A stretch of 64,000 nucleotides of DNA from Methylophilaceae bacterium (GTDB lineage: Bacteria > Pseudomonadota > Gammaproteobacteria > Burkholderiales > Methylophilaceae). Below are positions 39,914 to 49,025 of the stretch, in pieces (position 1 is the stretch's first letter; each line of letters starts with the position of its first letter). The position numbers were made by a program, and so were the translations under genes. The stretch lies in NCBI GenBank assembly GCA_017857755.1, contig JAFMCM010000004.1:1-64000 (forward strand), read 5' to 3'. A model generated the notes under the pieces. The model ran no database searches. It was not told the origin of the DNA and saw only the letters and a list, made by a program, of their open reading frames with translations.

Positions 39914-41358
39914 CCGTTTACCGCTACTTTTCGTTTGAGTGCAGCTTCAACATGCTCTACATCGCTAAAATGATGTTTTTTACCTGATATCTCTTGATAA
40001 GTCTCATGCCCTTTACCCGCCACCAGTACAATATCGCCTGCTTGCGCACTAGCGATAGCGATGTCAATCGCTTTTGCTCTATCTTCTACAGCGATGCTAT
40101 CGCCGCTTACACCTTCTAAAATGGCTGAAATAATATCGCTTGCACACTCATTACGTGGATTATCTGTTGTAACAATGACGCGATCCGCCAATTGACTTGC
40201 CGCCTGCCCCATGAGTGCGCGCTTTCCTTGGTCACGGTTACCACCGCAACCAAACACACAAATCAATTGCTGAGCGGTTGCTTGCCTTAGGGCTGATAAC
40301 ACATTGCTAAGTGAGTCGGGTGTATGGGCAAAATCAACAATCACAAGCGGCAAGTTACCTCCGCCAAACGGTTGCATACGCCCATCTAATGGTTGCACCT
40401 GATGTAAAGCCCTCACCGCATCGTCAAAAGCAATATCAGATAGCAACAAGGTCGCCAGCACAGCTAACAGGTTGTAAACATTAAACCGCCCAACCAGATT
40501 GACATCGACCAAAGATGCTCCATAAGGTGTTGATGCTAAAAATTGTACAGCCCCATTACTGTACTTAATATTGGATGCTCTGATATCGCCACGTTCAATA
40601 CCATAGGTGAGTATATTAACCTCACCCGCTTGCGTTAATTCTTTTTCCAGGGCTTGCCCAAAAACATCATCGCCATTCAATACCGCATGTTTCAAACCAG
40701 CGTGTAAGAACAATCGTTTTTTGGCATCCGCATAATTTTTATAAGTGCCGTGATAATCAAGATGATCTCGTGACAAATTGGTTAATACCGCTATATCAAT
40801 TTGCGCTCCATTTACACGGCCTTGACTTAAGCCATGCGAAGACACTTCCATCGCCACAACACGCACTTGTCGCGCTACATAGTCTGCTAACAAATTTTGC
40901 AACAACACTGCATCGGGCGTCGTATTAATTGTTGGTGCCAACTGTCCCATTAAGCCATTTCCCAACGTGCCAACCACAGCCGCTTTCTGATCTAAATAAT
41001 CAAAGCATTGTCCTAACCACTGCGTAATCGACGTCTTACCATTGGTTCCCGTTACGCCAATCAGCCTAAGTTTTGCTGATGGAGTTCCATAAAATTGACT
41101 GGCAATCTCTCCTGCCTGCTGTTTAAGATTGGCAATCGCTATATTGTCGACCTGCCACTCGTCATTCCAAACAAAACCTTCGGGTTCCCAACAAACAGAA
41201 CTAGCGCCTCGATCAATTGCATCTAAAATATAGTCCCTACCATCGCCATTTTCACCAGGATAAGCCATAAATAAACTACCATTCACCACTTGGCGACTAT
41301 CGGTCACAATCGTACTTGGGAGTACATTCAATTTCATCTCTAATGGAATCGCCATCAC
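39910..41358 (-). CDS. murE: MurE, UDP-MurNAc-dipeptide meso-DAP ligase
   Basis: Adds the third stem residue. The ATP loop is GVTGTNGKTSITQWL near residue 112, and the motif TTDNPRNE near 405 carries the DNPR signature that marks the meso-diaminopimelate-specific enzyme, as expected of a Gram-negative wall. Length 482. It overlaps ftsI and murF by four bases each. Confidence 0.97.
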   Translation of the reverse strand: MMAIPLEMKLNVLPSTIVTDSRQVVNGSLFMAYPGENGDGRDYILDAIDRGASSVCWEPEGFVWNDEWQVDNIAIANLKQQAGEIASQFYGTPSAKLRLIGVTGTNGKTSITQWLGQCFDYLDQKAAVVGTLGNGLMGQLAPTINTTPDAVLLQNLLADYVARQVRVVAMEVSSHGLSQGRVNGAQIDIAVLTNLSRDHLDYHGTYKNYADAKKRLFLHAGLKHAVLNGDDVFGQALEKELTQAGEVNILTYGIERGDIRASNIKYSNGAVQFLASTPYGASLVDVNLVGRFNVYNLLAVLATLLLSDIAFDDAVRALHQVQPLDGRMQPFGGGNLPLVIVDFAHTPDSLSNVLSALRQATAQQLICVFGCGGNRDQGKRALMGQAASQLADRVIVTTDNPRNECASDIISAILEGVSGDSIAVEDRAKAIDIAIASAQAGDIVLVAGKGHETYQEISGKKHHFSDVEHVEAALKRKVAVNG

Positions 41359-43079
41359 ACCACCTCCTGACCATCACCATCGAGCGTAGGCACAACAATA
41401 TTGGCGTTTGGCGCATCCTGTGGTACAGCCAGCAATCGCAATACTTCAGACATTACGCGACTAAAAACAGGAGCTGCTACTGTGCCTCCATAATATTGGC
41501 CAGTGGTCGGCTCATCTACCATTACCGCCATAATCAAACGTGGCTTTGAAATTGGCGCCAAGCCTACAAAAGAACCAACGTATTTATCTTTTTCATAACC
41601 ACGATCACCCAATTTATGAGCCGTGCCTGTTTTTCCGCCGATACGATAACCCGCTACTTGCGCATTTGTTCCAGTCCCGCCTTCTTGCACAACCATCTCT
41701 AGCATTTCCTTAACGCTATTTGCAACTGATGCAGAGAACACTGGCTTACCTTTTGGTACACTGTCTAATTTCACCAATGACACTGGCTTTAACTCTCCAT
41801 CATTGGCAAAAACGGTGTAAGCTCTTGCTAACTGCAACAAGGTAACGCTGATTCCATGCCCATACGACATGGTCGCCTGCTCAATTGGACGCCAAGTTTT
41901 ATAATCTCTGACTTTCCCACGCACTTCACCAGGAAACCCAATATTGGTTTTTTGTCCAAAACCTAATTGATTAAATACGTTCCACAACTTCTGCTTATCT
42001 AAACTTAAAGCTATTTTTGCTGAGCCAACGTTAGAGGACTTCTTAACTACTTCAGAAACCGTTAATACATCATTCGAGTGCGTATCATGGATGGTCGCAC
42101 CACCCACAGTCATATATCCAGGTGCCGTGTCAATTTTAGTTGTTGACTCATAACCGCCAAAAGCTAATGCCGCTGCAGCCGTCACTGGCTTCATCGTCGA
42201 ACCTGGCTCAAAAACATCTGTTAAAGTACGATTGCGGGTTTTACCTCGGATATTAGTCGGGTTATTTGGGTTGTAAGTTGGCAAGTTGACCATCGCCAAT
42301 ACTTCTCCAGTTTTAGCGTCTAGCACAAGTGCAGAAGCGGCCTTCGCTTTGTATTGCTCGACCGCTCTTGATAATTCCCTGTATACCAAGTATTGGATTC
42401 TACGGTCAATACTTAACACCAACTCATGCCCATCACTGGGCTCACGTACAATTTCTAACTCTTCAACAATCTGTCCAGACCTATCTTTAATGACTCGTCG
42501 CTGTCCCGCCTTACCAGCCAATTCATCATTACGCACCAACTCCAAGCCTTCTTGCCCATTTCCATCAGCACCAGTGAATCCAACAATGTGCGAAGCCACA
42601 TCTCCTGCTGGATAGAAGCGTTTATATTCACGCTCAAAATACACGCCTTTAATCTTGAGAGCCTTCACTTTTTCAGCTAAATCAGGTGAAACACGTCTCT
42701 TAATATAAATAAACTCTTTTTGTTTATTTCCTATTTTTTTGTCCAACTCTGCTGTTTTGATTTTCAATAAAGCTGATAAACTCTGTTTGTTTTTCTCATT
42801 AACTTTTACGACGGATGGATTCATCCAAACAGATGCAACAGGACTGCTGCCAGCGAGAATCTCACCATTTCTATCTTTGATTTTTCCACGATCGGCTTGC
42901 AATTCCAATGTTCTAATATAACGATCGCCACCTTTTTTCTGTAAAAAATCTCTATTTGCACTTTGTAGATAGAGACTTTGTACAACCAATGCCACAAACC
43001 CCAGCAACACACACAGAAGCAACAGCCTTCTGCGCCATGCTGGCAGACTCGCTACTTTTTGTTGTGGCTTAAATTTCAT
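41355..43079 (-). CDS. ftsI: FtsI (PBP3), septal transpeptidase
   Basis: A 574-residue class B penicillin-binding protein that crosslinks septal peptidoglycan and works with FtsW. One N-terminal span (about 18-40) is followed by the non-catalytic dimerisation domain and the transpeptidase domain. Catalytic motifs: Ser294 in EPGSTMKP, the SSN triad in KKSSNVG, and KTGT at about 483. It begins one base after the ftsL stop and overlaps murE by four bases. Confidence 0.97.
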   Translation of the reverse strand: MKFKPQQKVASLPAWRRRLLLLCVLLGFVALVVQSLYLQSANRDFLQKKGGDRYIRTLELQADRGKIKDRNGEILAGSSPVASVWMNPSVVKVNEKNKQSLSALLKIKTAELDKKIGNKQKEFIYIKRRVSPDLAEKVKALKIKGVYFEREYKRFYPAGDVASHIVGFTGADGNGQEGLELVRNDELAGKAGQRRVIKDRSGQIVEELEIVREPSDGHELVLSIDRRIQYLVYRELSRAVEQYKAKAASALVLDAKTGEVLAMVNLPTYNPNNPTNIRGKTRNRTLTDVFEPGSTMKPVTAAAALAFGGYESTTKIDTAPGYMTVGGATIHDTHSNDVLTVSEVVKKSSNVGSAKIALSLDKQKLWNVFNQLGFGQKTNIGFPGEVRGKVRDYKTWRPIEQATMSYGHGISVTLLQLARAYTVFANDGELKPVSLVKLDSVPKGKPVFSASVANSVKEMLEMVVQEGGTGTNAQVAGYRIGGKTGTAHKLGDRGYEKDKYVGSFVGLAPISKPRLIMAVMVDEPTTGQYYGGTVAAPVFSRVMSEVLRLLAVPQDAPNANIVVPTLDGDGQEVV

Positions 43080-43080
43080 G

Positions 43081-43356
43081 CTATTGATTCACCTTATCCA
43101 AGACGATCACTTGGACATCTTTCTGACTAGGCACTTGCATACCCAATTCTCGCGTGGCCATTTCCTCAACGCGTGAGTGCATCGCCCATGTGCTTTGCTC
43201 AATCTGCAATTGCTCATACTCTGTTTTATATTGCTCTGCTAAAGCAACCAATCGCTCATGCTTGGCATATAACTTTCTCGCCTCATGCTGCGAAGTCACC
43301 ACACCAAGCGCAACCATAATTAATGAAATAAATAGAATTAAATGTAATCGCATCAT
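43081..43356 (-). CDS. ftsL: FtsL, cell division protein
   Basis: A 91-residue bitopic protein with an N-terminal span (about 3-20) and a coiled coil (about 25-65, QHEARKLYAKHERLVALAEQ region). It forms a complex with FtsQ and FtsB that activates FtsWI. Identification rests on size, topology and its place between rsmH and ftsI, since FtsL sequences are poorly conserved. It overlaps rsmH by four bases. Confidence 0.9.
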   Translation of the reverse strand: MMRLHLILFISLIMVALGVVTSQHEARKLYAKHERLVALAEQYKTEYEQLQIEQSTWAMHSRVEEMATRELGMQVPSQKDVQVIVLDKVNQ

Positions 43357-44336
43357 GGGGTCGCCATCCTCACCGCCACACGCATCACCGCACTACGTGC
43401 CCGCGGATTACTCTTAACTTCTTGCTCACTTGGCTTAATCGCCTTTCCAACAGACTCTAAACGTGGCTGCGGTAAATCTTTTGCCTTCACTGGAAAATTT
43501 GAAGGTAAATGATCTCTATCCGCCTCACTTTTAATAAAACGCTTAACCACTCTATCTTCTAAAGAGTGAAAACTAATCACCACCAAACGCCCACCTTCGG
43601 CCAACAAATCCAAACACTTAGGCAGAATTATCGATAACTCCTCAAGCTCCTGATTTGCGTAAATCCGTAAAGCCTGAAAGGTGCGCGTTGCAGGATTCTT
43701 CCCCGGCTCGATCTTTGGGATTGCGTCTGCCACGATCTTGGCAAGTTGCCCTGTAGTGGAGATGGCGCCCCCGTCATTGCGCTCCTTAATAATCGCCCTT
43801 GCAACCTGCTTAGCAAACCGTTCTTCACCATAATTTTTAATTACCTCTCCGAGTTTTTTTTCTGAAATCGTTGCCAATAATTCTGCTACTGTTTCCCCGC
43901 GCGTTTGGTCCATCCGCATATCTAATGGGCCATCAAACCGAAAACTAAAACCCCGATCACCCTCATCAACTTGTGGTGATGAAATACCTAAATCCATCAA
44001 AATGCCATCTACGCGAGATAGCTGGTATTTCGCTGCCAATTGATTAATTTCTGAAAAGTGTAGATGCGCTATCTGAAAGCGAACATCCTCAATCGCCTCG
44101 CCGGTCGCAATTGCCGCCAAATCACGATCAATTGCGAACAAACGGCCATTAGGACCAAGCTGACTGAGAATCTTTTTACTATGTCCTCCACGACCAAATG
44201 TACAATCAATATAAGTACCATCAGGTCTGACATCCAATGCGGCTACTGCCTCATCCAACAGTACAGTGACATGCGTCTGTTCAGAATTTGGCGGCACCAA
44301 TACTGAAGAGGGCGCTTCAATGGCGCCCCGTATCAT
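43353..44336 (-). CDS. rsmH: RsmH, 16S rRNA m4C1402 methyltransferase
   Basis: Methylates N4 of C1402 in the ribosomal P site using SAM. The N-terminal VTVLLDEAVAALD and YIDCTFGRGGHSKKIL bind SAM; GILMDLGISSPQVDEGDRGF and RTFQALRIYANQELEEL are typical. Length 327 residues, with about 20 extra residues at the N-terminus compared with the core. It overlaps mraZ by four bases. Confidence 0.96.
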   Translation of the reverse strand: MIRGAIEAPSSVLVPPNSEQTHVTVLLDEAVAALDVRPDGTYIDCTFGRGGHSKKILSQLGPNGRLFAIDRDLAAIATGEAIEDVRFQIAHLHFSEINQLAAKYQLSRVDGILMDLGISSPQVDEGDRGFSFRFDGPLDMRMDQTRGETVAELLATISEKKLGEVIKNYGEERFAKQVARAIIKERNDGGAISTTGQLAKIVADAIPKIEPGKNPATRTFQALRIYANQELEELSIILPKCLDLLAEGGRLVVISFHSLEDRVVKRFIKSEADRDHLPSNFPVKAKDLPQPRLESVGKAIKPSEQEVKSNPRARSAVMRVAVRMATP

Positions 44337-44782
44337 AATGAAAAGCCCTCTAATTCCGACGGCATATCAAACTCTCCGTCTTCATTGATCGCTTCCTGAT
44401 TTTGTTTTAACCAGGCCTGCTTACTCCACAATTCAAAATGCGAACCCTGACCCACTAACATGACTTCTTTCTCCAAGCCTGCCAACTCACGCAACACGGG
44501 AGAGATCAACATACGACCAGCGCCATCTAAATTAATATCTTCCGCATAACCGACCAATCGACGTTGCAATGCAGCAGATTTTTTATCAAAGCTGGATAGG
44601 CTCATGATTTTTGATTGAATAGGCTCCCAAGCTGATGCTGGATATAACAATAAACAAGGATGCGAATGCGCAGTCAAAACCAGCTCACCACCAGACTGTG
44701 CAAACAATGCCTCACGATGTTTAGCTGGAACAGCCAAACGCCCCTTTGCATCCATATTTAGATTTGCAGCACCCTTAAACAC
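44333..44782 (-). CDS. mraZ: MraZ, transcriptional repressor of the division cluster
   Basis: A 149-residue SpoVT-AbrB-fold DNA-binding protein that represses its own operon by binding repeats upstream. Two swapped-hairpin repeats are visible, each with a D-x-K/A-GR-L core: NMDAKGRLAVPAKHRE (about 9-24) and NLDGAGRMLISPVLRE (about 83-98). It is the first gene of the division and cell wall cluster. The matching operator, three GTGGG-type boxes ten bases apart, lies 91-115 bases upstream of the start codon. Confidence 0.96.
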   Translation of the reverse strand: MFKGAANLNMDAKGRLAVPAKHREALFAQSGGELVLTAHSHPCLLLYPASAWEPIQSKIMSLSSFDKKSAALQRRLVGYAEDINLDGAGRMLISPVLRELAGLEKEVMLVGQGSHFELWSKQAWLKQNQEAINEDGEFDMPSELEGFSL

Positions 44783-44840
44783 TTTTTAAACCTCAGCCTT
44801 TTTATCAATCTTGCAGGTAAAAATACTGATGAGGTATGGA

Positions 44841-44872
44841 GAATGGTTAAACCCTTAGTAACTTAACCATTC
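44841..44872 (-). promoter_or_regulatory. Perfect hairpin in the mraZ leader
   Basis: A 10-bp perfect inverted repeat, GAATGGTTAA / TTAACCATTC, encloses a 12-base loop. It directly abuts the promoter-distal MraZ box and lies about 60 bases upstream of the mraZ start, inside the transcribed leader. No T-run follows, so it is not a simple terminator. Confidence 0.5.
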
Positions 44873-44897
44873 CCCACAAAATACCACTTCTCCCCAC
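44873..44897 (-). promoter_or_regulatory. MraZ operator (three direct repeats)
   Basis: On the minus strand the sequence reads GTGGG-N5-GTGGT-N5-GTGGG, three five-base boxes with exact ten-base periodicity. This is the known MraZ binding pattern (GTGGG boxes separated by five bases). It starts 8 bases downstream of the -10 element, so MraZ bound here would block early transcription. Confidence 0.85.
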
Positions 44898-44905
44898 CTT
44901 TATTC

Positions 44906-44934
44906 ACTATAGTTAAAAAAATAGCTTTATGCAA
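44906..44934 (-). promoter_or_regulatory. Promoter of the division cluster (Pmra)
   Basis: TTGCAT (44929-44934) and TATAGT (44906-44911) on the minus strand are 17 bases apart, a good sigma-70 match. The expected start is near 44899, giving a leader of about 117 bases before mraZ that contains the MraZ boxes and a hairpin. Confidence 0.6.
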
Positions 44935-45212
44935 GCTTTTTTTCTTTCAAGTCAATGACTTAGCGTATTTTTTGCATAAAAACAAAAATCATAATAATCA
45001 GATAGTTATAAGATTAACTGAATGTTAAATATTAGTAGTAACTGATAGGTGGTTGAATTTCTTGCGATGAAAAAATTCACTTTAAAACAATCGACTTTCA
45101 AACAAAAAATCCACAATAAAATATCAGCGTGCTCATTAAAATAGTGTTAGCTGACACCCCTATCAACCTAAATATCAAAACAAAGCTAGCAGTGAAGTGT
45201 TAAAATGATGCG
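44935..45212. other. AT-rich spacer between mraZ promoter and rnpB
   Basis: Divergent spacer. The right end holds TAAAAT at 45201-45206, exactly seven bases before the first paired base of RNase P RNA, and so a likely -10 element for rnpB; no convincing -35 is seen. The middle is A/T-rich with many poly-A runs and shows no reading frame or RNA I can support. Confidence 0.4.
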
Positions 45213-45518
45213 GTGAAGTTAGCTAGGCAGTCGCCGTCACTTTAAATAATGAGGGAGGAAAGTCCGGGCTGCACAGAGCAGGATGACGGCTAACGGCCGT
45301 ACGCCGTGAGGCGAGGAATAGGGCCACAGAGACGAGCGTATTTAGTTACGGTGAAACGCGGCAACCTCCATTCGCAGCAAGACCAAATAGACTGGTAATA
45401 GGCGTTGCTCGCGCTGCCAGTGGGTAGGTTGCTCGAGCGTGTGAGTAATTGCACGCCTAGATGAATGACTGTCCTTGTAGCAATACATGACAAAACCCGG
45501 CTTATCGGCTAACTTCAC
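45213..45518 (+). ncRNA. rnpB: RNase P RNA (class A)
   Basis: Catalytic RNA that trims the 5' leader of pre-tRNAs. The outer P1 helix pairs GTGAAGTTAGC with GCTAACTTCAC at the two ends. Universally conserved blocks are present in order: GAGGAAAGTCCGGGC near 45252-45270, GCAAGACCAAATAG near 45378, and AGATGAATGACTGTCC near 45459 before the ACCCGGCTTATCGG end. At about 306 nt it is shorter than the enteric RNA, mainly because the P3 and P12 regions are small. Confidence 0.95.
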
Positions 45519-45656
45519 TTTCTGCATAGTCCAATGGCTTGAGTAAGAGAGCCTAATCGAGCGTAAAAAATTTAGATATTCATAATCAAGTCGCCAGATG
45601 ATATCAAGGTGAATTAAAAAATGCCATTGACCTCTTGTTCTTGCTAAAAATACTAC

Positions 45657-45684
45657 TTTGATTCAACTTCTTTGATTCAACTTC
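45657..45684. repeat. 14-bp perfect tandem duplication
   Basis: TTTGATTCAACTTC occurs twice in direct succession. It is a short slippage-type duplication in the spacer downstream of rnpB. Confidence 0.8.
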
Positions 45685-45727
45685 ACAACAACGCCACCCT
45701 CTAGCTGGATTTTTAATTCATGTCTAT

Positions 45728-45763
45728 TCTTAGCAGTTTGCTGAATCTTAGCAGTTTGCTGAA
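45728..45763. repeat. 18-bp perfect tandem duplication
   Basis: TCTTAGCAGTTTGCTGAA occurs twice head to tail. Each unit contains the small palindrome AGCA-GTT-TGCT, so the pair could form two mini-hairpins. Confidence 0.8.
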
Positions 45764-45989
45764 AACTCCAATTTTTCTACCTTTTATTTAAAGCATCTTA
45801 TGCTCAACATCCAGCGCTCACTCAATACTTCTAGCAATAGCACGCTTGTTTGCCTCGTCCAAAATGGTGTCCGTCTTATTATTCCAGTAAGCACTCCATT
45901 TTCTGCTTTCAGTATTAGTCGATTGCGCTTCCCTAAAACATCATTTAGTGCAGCAAACGCCAGCAAGACCAATCAAGCAAACAGACCAG

Positions 45990-47030
45990 TCATGCTGAAG
46001 CTATTTTCCAAGCAATTGCTTGCCCTGCGCGTAGAGGTACTAGTACATCACCGTCGTATGGATAGCTCTCTGGAACTTGCCATGCTTCTTTCACCAAGGT
46101 TGTTTGTGCAGCATTTCTTGGCAAGCCATAAAAATCTGCGCCATAAAAACTTGCAAATCCTTCTAACTTATCTAAAGCATTAGCCGCTTCAAACGCTTCA
46201 GCATATAATTCAATTGCAGCATGCGCGGTATACATACCAGCACAACCACAACTCGCTTCTTTAGCATTTTTGGCATGTGGTGCACTATCAGTGCCCAAAA
46301 AGAATTTAGGGCTACCAGAGATTGCTGCCCCAACTAAAGCGAGCCGATGCTCTTCTCGTTTTAGAATCGGAAGACAATAGTGATGGGGACGAATACCGCC
46401 TCTAAACATATCATTTCGGTTCATCAGTAAATGGTGCGCAGTGATAGTAGCGGCCACATTAGCTCCAGCAGCAGCAACAAATTCTGCCGCATCTTTGGTC
46501 GTGATATGTTCAAACACTACTTTTAGATTAGGATATTTTGCCACTAATGATTGCATATGGCGCTCAATAAATACTTTTTCGCGATCAAAAACATCTACAT
46601 CAGCATCCGTTACTTCTGCATGTGTCAGTAGCGGCATACCGACTTCCTGCATCGCCGCCAGCGCATCCGCACACCGCTCAAGGCTGGTAACACCAGAGTC
46701 TGAATTGGTGGTGGCACCAGCAGGATAAAGCTTGACGCCATGGATCAAGCCACTAGCTTTTGCTCGATGAATTTCTTCTGCACTGGTGTTATCTGTCAAA
46801 TACAAAGTCATTAACGGCTCAAAACACATATCGGCTGGCAACGCTCGCAGAATACGTTCTCGGTAATCAACCGCTAATGCTGTGGTTGTCACTGGTGGGC
46901 GCAGATTTGGCATGACAATGGCTCGACCGAACTGCTTGGCGGTGTCCGCTAAAACTGCCTCAAGCGCATGACCATCTCTTAAATGTAAATGCCAGTCATC
47001 TGGACGCGTTATCGTTATCTTCTTCGTCAT
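45990..47030 (-). CDS. pyrC: PyrC, dihydroorotase
   Basis: Zinc enzyme that closes carbamoyl aspartate to dihydroorotate, the third step of pyrimidine synthesis. The metal ligands HLHLRDG lie near residue 11-17, the carboxylated Lys is in [12 protein letters not shown], and [24 protein letters not shown] and [14 protein letters not shown] supply the others. The enteric-like type I enzyme fits. I use the ATG at 47030 (MTKKITIT), as in homologues. An in-frame ATG at 47054 overlaps the rsmI stop as ATGA and would add eight residues, so either start is possible. Confidence 0.95.
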   Translation of the reverse strand: MTKKITITRPDDWHLHLRDGHALEAVLADTAKQFGRAIVMPNLRPPVTTTALAVDYRERILRALPADMCFEPLMTLYLTDNTSAEEIHRAKASGLIHGVKLYPAGATTNSDSGVTSLERCADALAAMQEVGMPLLTHAEVTDADVDVFDREKVFIERHMQSLVAKYPNLKVVFEHITTKDAAEFVAAAGANVAATITAHHLLMNRNDMFRGGIRPHHYCLPILKREEHRLALVGAAISGSPKFFLGTDSAPHAKNAKEASCGCAGMYTAHAAIELYAEAFEAANALDKLEGFASFYGADFYGLPRNAAQTTLVKEAWQVPESYPYDGDVLVPLRAGQAIAWKIASA

Positions 47031-47050
47031 GCTCTTATCCACCCACCTTT

Positions 47051-47929
47051 TCATTCAATTTTATTAAGCGACCCATTCAAACTATCTGTATTTTTCAACG
47101 CCAATGCTCGCTCATATAAATCATTTTTCTTAGCCCCTGTAATCTCTACAGCAAGCTTTACCGCCTGTTTGAGTGGCAATTCAGCCAATAAGGTTTTTAA
47201 ATGCCGCTCAGCCTCTTCACCAATACCAACCATTTCTTTAATAGGCGCAGCCTCAACCAACAACACAAACTCACCGCGCTGTTGATTCACATCATGGGTT
47301 AACCATGCACTAGCTTCACTTAATAAACAACGATGAAAAGTTTCAAACGTTTTAGTTAATTCGCGTGCAATGGTGATGCGCCGCTCACCCCCTAACACAT
47401 TGGCTATATCAACGATACTTTCCACAATCCGGTGTGGCGCTTCGTAAAAAACCAGCGTATGTTGTAAGAATTGCAAAGCACTTAAAGCCTTGCGGCGCTG
47501 CGAGCCACTAGCGGGCAAAAATCCAATAAAGCTAAACCCATTCCCCTTAATACCCGATGCCGACAATGCTGCAATCACAGCACTGGCACCAGGTATAGGT
47601 ACGACGTTAATCCCCGCACTACGTAGCATATCGACCACAATCGCACCTGGATCGCTAATGCCAGGCGTCCCCGCGTCGGTTACCAAGGCAATACTATCCC
47701 CCGCTTGAATACGTTCTAATAAGACTTGAGCGGATTGATGCTCATTATGCTCATGCACGGCAATGAGCTTTTTGGATAATCCAAAATGATTTAGTAATCC
47801 AGAGGTATGCCGCGTATCCTCTGCAGCGATCGCATCGACTTGCTTTAAGACTTCTAAAGCACGCAAAGTAATATCGCCTAAATTACCAATTGGTGTGGCG
47901 ACCACATATAATGTTGGTTGTGTCATCAT
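47051..47929 (-). CDS. rsmI: RsmI, 16S rRNA 2'-O-methyltransferase
   Basis: Methylates the ribose of C1402, the same base modified by RsmH. The tetrapyrrole-methylase fold shows [20 protein letters not shown] at the start, [28 protein letters not shown] and [11 protein letters not shown]. Length 292. It is divergent from yraN, as in many proteobacteria, and pyrC follows it with an ATGA overlap. Confidence 0.95.
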   Translation of the reverse strand: MMTQPTLYVVATPIGNLGDITLRALEVLKQVDAIAAEDTRHTSGLLNHFGLSKKLIAVHEHNEHQSAQVLLERIQAGDSIALVTDAGTPGISDPGAIVVDMLRSAGINVVPIPGASAVIAALSASGIKGNGFSFIGFLPASGSQRRKALSALQFLQHTLVFYEAPHRIVESIVDIANVLGGERRITIARELTKTFETFHRCLLSEASAWLTHDVNQQRGEFVLLVEAAPIKEMVGIGEEAERHLKTLLAELPLKQAVKLAVEITGAKKNDLYERALALKNTDSLNGSLNKIE

Positions 47930-48004
47930 ACAAATTCTAACGCGAAGCGCATATAACAGCTATTAAAAATAAATAATTAAAAAACGAGATCCCATCTTCT
48001 AGCC

Positions 48005-48358
48005 ATGAAAATCAATCAAAACAATGCAGGTTTAAAAGCGGAAAAAATTGCCGCAACTTTTTTAACGAAACAAGGACTTATCCTAATAGAGCAAAATTAC
48101 CATTGCCGATTTGGAGAAATTGATTTAATTATGCGTGATGGTGAAACCTTGGTATTTGTTGAGGTAAGACTGCGAACCAACGATCAATTTGGCGGCCCTG
48201 CGACCAGCATCACGCGCCAAAAGCAATTAAAACTAATCGCCACTGCCCAACACTTTTTACAAGGCAAACCAAGCAGTCCATGTCGCTTTGATGCTTTTTT
48301 AATGGACAAAATCGATTCCAATGATTTTGAGTGGTTACGTAATGCATTTGACGCATAA
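48005..48358 (+). CDS. YraN family (UPF0102) protein
   Basis: A 117-residue protein with a predicted restriction-endonuclease-like fold. The motif GLKAEKIAATFL at the start, then NYHCRFGEIDLIMRDGETLVFVEVR, where the Glu-Ile-Asp and Glu-Val-Lys-like residues form the nuclease-type centre, is typical. Its cellular role is unknown. It sits divergently from rsmI and ahead of the BON lipoprotein gene, echoing the enteric rsmI-yraN-diaA-dolP neighbourhood but without diaA. Confidence 0.85.
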   Translation: MKINQNNAGLKAEKIAATFLTKQGLILIEQNYHCRFGEIDLIMRDGETLVFVEVRLRTNDQFGGPATSITRQKQLKLIATAQHFLQGKPSSPCRFDAFLMDKIDSNDFEWLRNAFDA

Positions 48359-48414
48359 TCGGCGTATTATTAGTATAGTTCAGCGTTTATCTATCTTTTA
48401 ACAGGAATATCAAC

Positions 48415-48996
48415 ATGTCAGCTTTTTCAAAAATTGGATTCAACACTTTTTTTATTATCATTTTAAGTTCACTCCTCTCTGGCTGCTTTACTGCTGTTGT
48501 TGGTGGCGCTGCGGCTGGTACGGTAATGGCAACTGATAGAAGGACCTCTGGGATTTATATTGAAGATGAAAATATTGAAATTAAGGCATCCCAACAAATA
48601 CGCAAATCGTTAGGTGAACAGGCGCACATCAATGTCACTAGTTACAATTTAAATGTCTTACTGACTGGTGAAGCGCCTACTGCAGAGGCGAAAACAGAAG
48701 CGGAGAAAATAGTTAGAAGTATTGACAATGTCAAGAATATCACCAATGAAGTGACGATTGGTGTCAAAAGCAGTTTAGGCAACCGCGCTAAAGACACCTA
48801 TATCACCTCAAAAATTAAAGCAAAATTTCTAACTGAGAAAAATTTTGCTGGCAACAACGTTAAGATAGTGACTGAAGCAAAAACTGTTTATTTGATGGGT
48901 ATTGTCACCCAACAAGAAGCCAATTTAGCTACTGAAATAGCACGATTAACAGATGGCGTTGAAAAAGTAATCAAAGTGTTTGAATATCAAAACTAA
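48415..48996 (+). CDS. BON-domain lipoprotein (DolP-like)
   Basis: A 193-residue outer-membrane-type lipoprotein. The signal peptide ends at a lipobox LLSGC with Cys24 as the lipidation site. Two BON domains follow (about 52-118 and 126-193, the second beginning DTYITSKIKAKFL). This matches DolP/YraP, which binds anionic phospholipids at division sites and supports outer-membrane integrity. Neighbouring yraN supports this. The role here is inferred from family and position. Confidence 0.87.
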   Translation: MSAFSKIGFNTFFIIILSSLLSGCFTAVVGGAAAGTVMATDRRTSGIYIEDENIEIKASQQIRKSLGEQAHINVTSYNLNVLLTGEAPTAEAKTEAEKIVRSIDNVKNITNEVTIGVKSSLGNRAKDTYITSKIKAKFLTEKNFAGNNVKIVTEAKTVYLMGIVTQQEANLATEIARLTDGVEKVIKVFEYQN

Positions 48997-49025
48997 AACA
49001 ATCAAAAAGAGGTCAATAATTAATT

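Larger units (their letters stand above)
45519..45989. other. Spacer with tandem duplications and a possible decayed small gene
   Basis: No intact gene is supported here. It contains a 14-bp tandem duplication (45657-45684), an 18-bp tandem duplication (45728-45763), and downstream of pyrC a stretch that may be a broken small membrane-protein gene. From the ATGA overlap at the pyrC stop, one frame reads MTGLFA then TGA and continues open to 45784. A second frame, ending at 45818, reads NTESRKWSAYWNN and KTDTILDEANKRAIARS, which looks more protein-like but also has an internal TGA. Confidence 0.35.

Noticed and set aside
24193-44782. Possible gene loss or rearrangement in the division cluster
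   Set aside because: All expected genes from mraZ to lpxC are present in standard order with normal lengths and overlaps, so this is an ordinary cluster.
45800-46183. A 127-codon plus-strand frame over the end of pyrC
   Set aside because: Its second half is antisense to the conserved pyrC coding region, and its translation looks like an antisense shadow.
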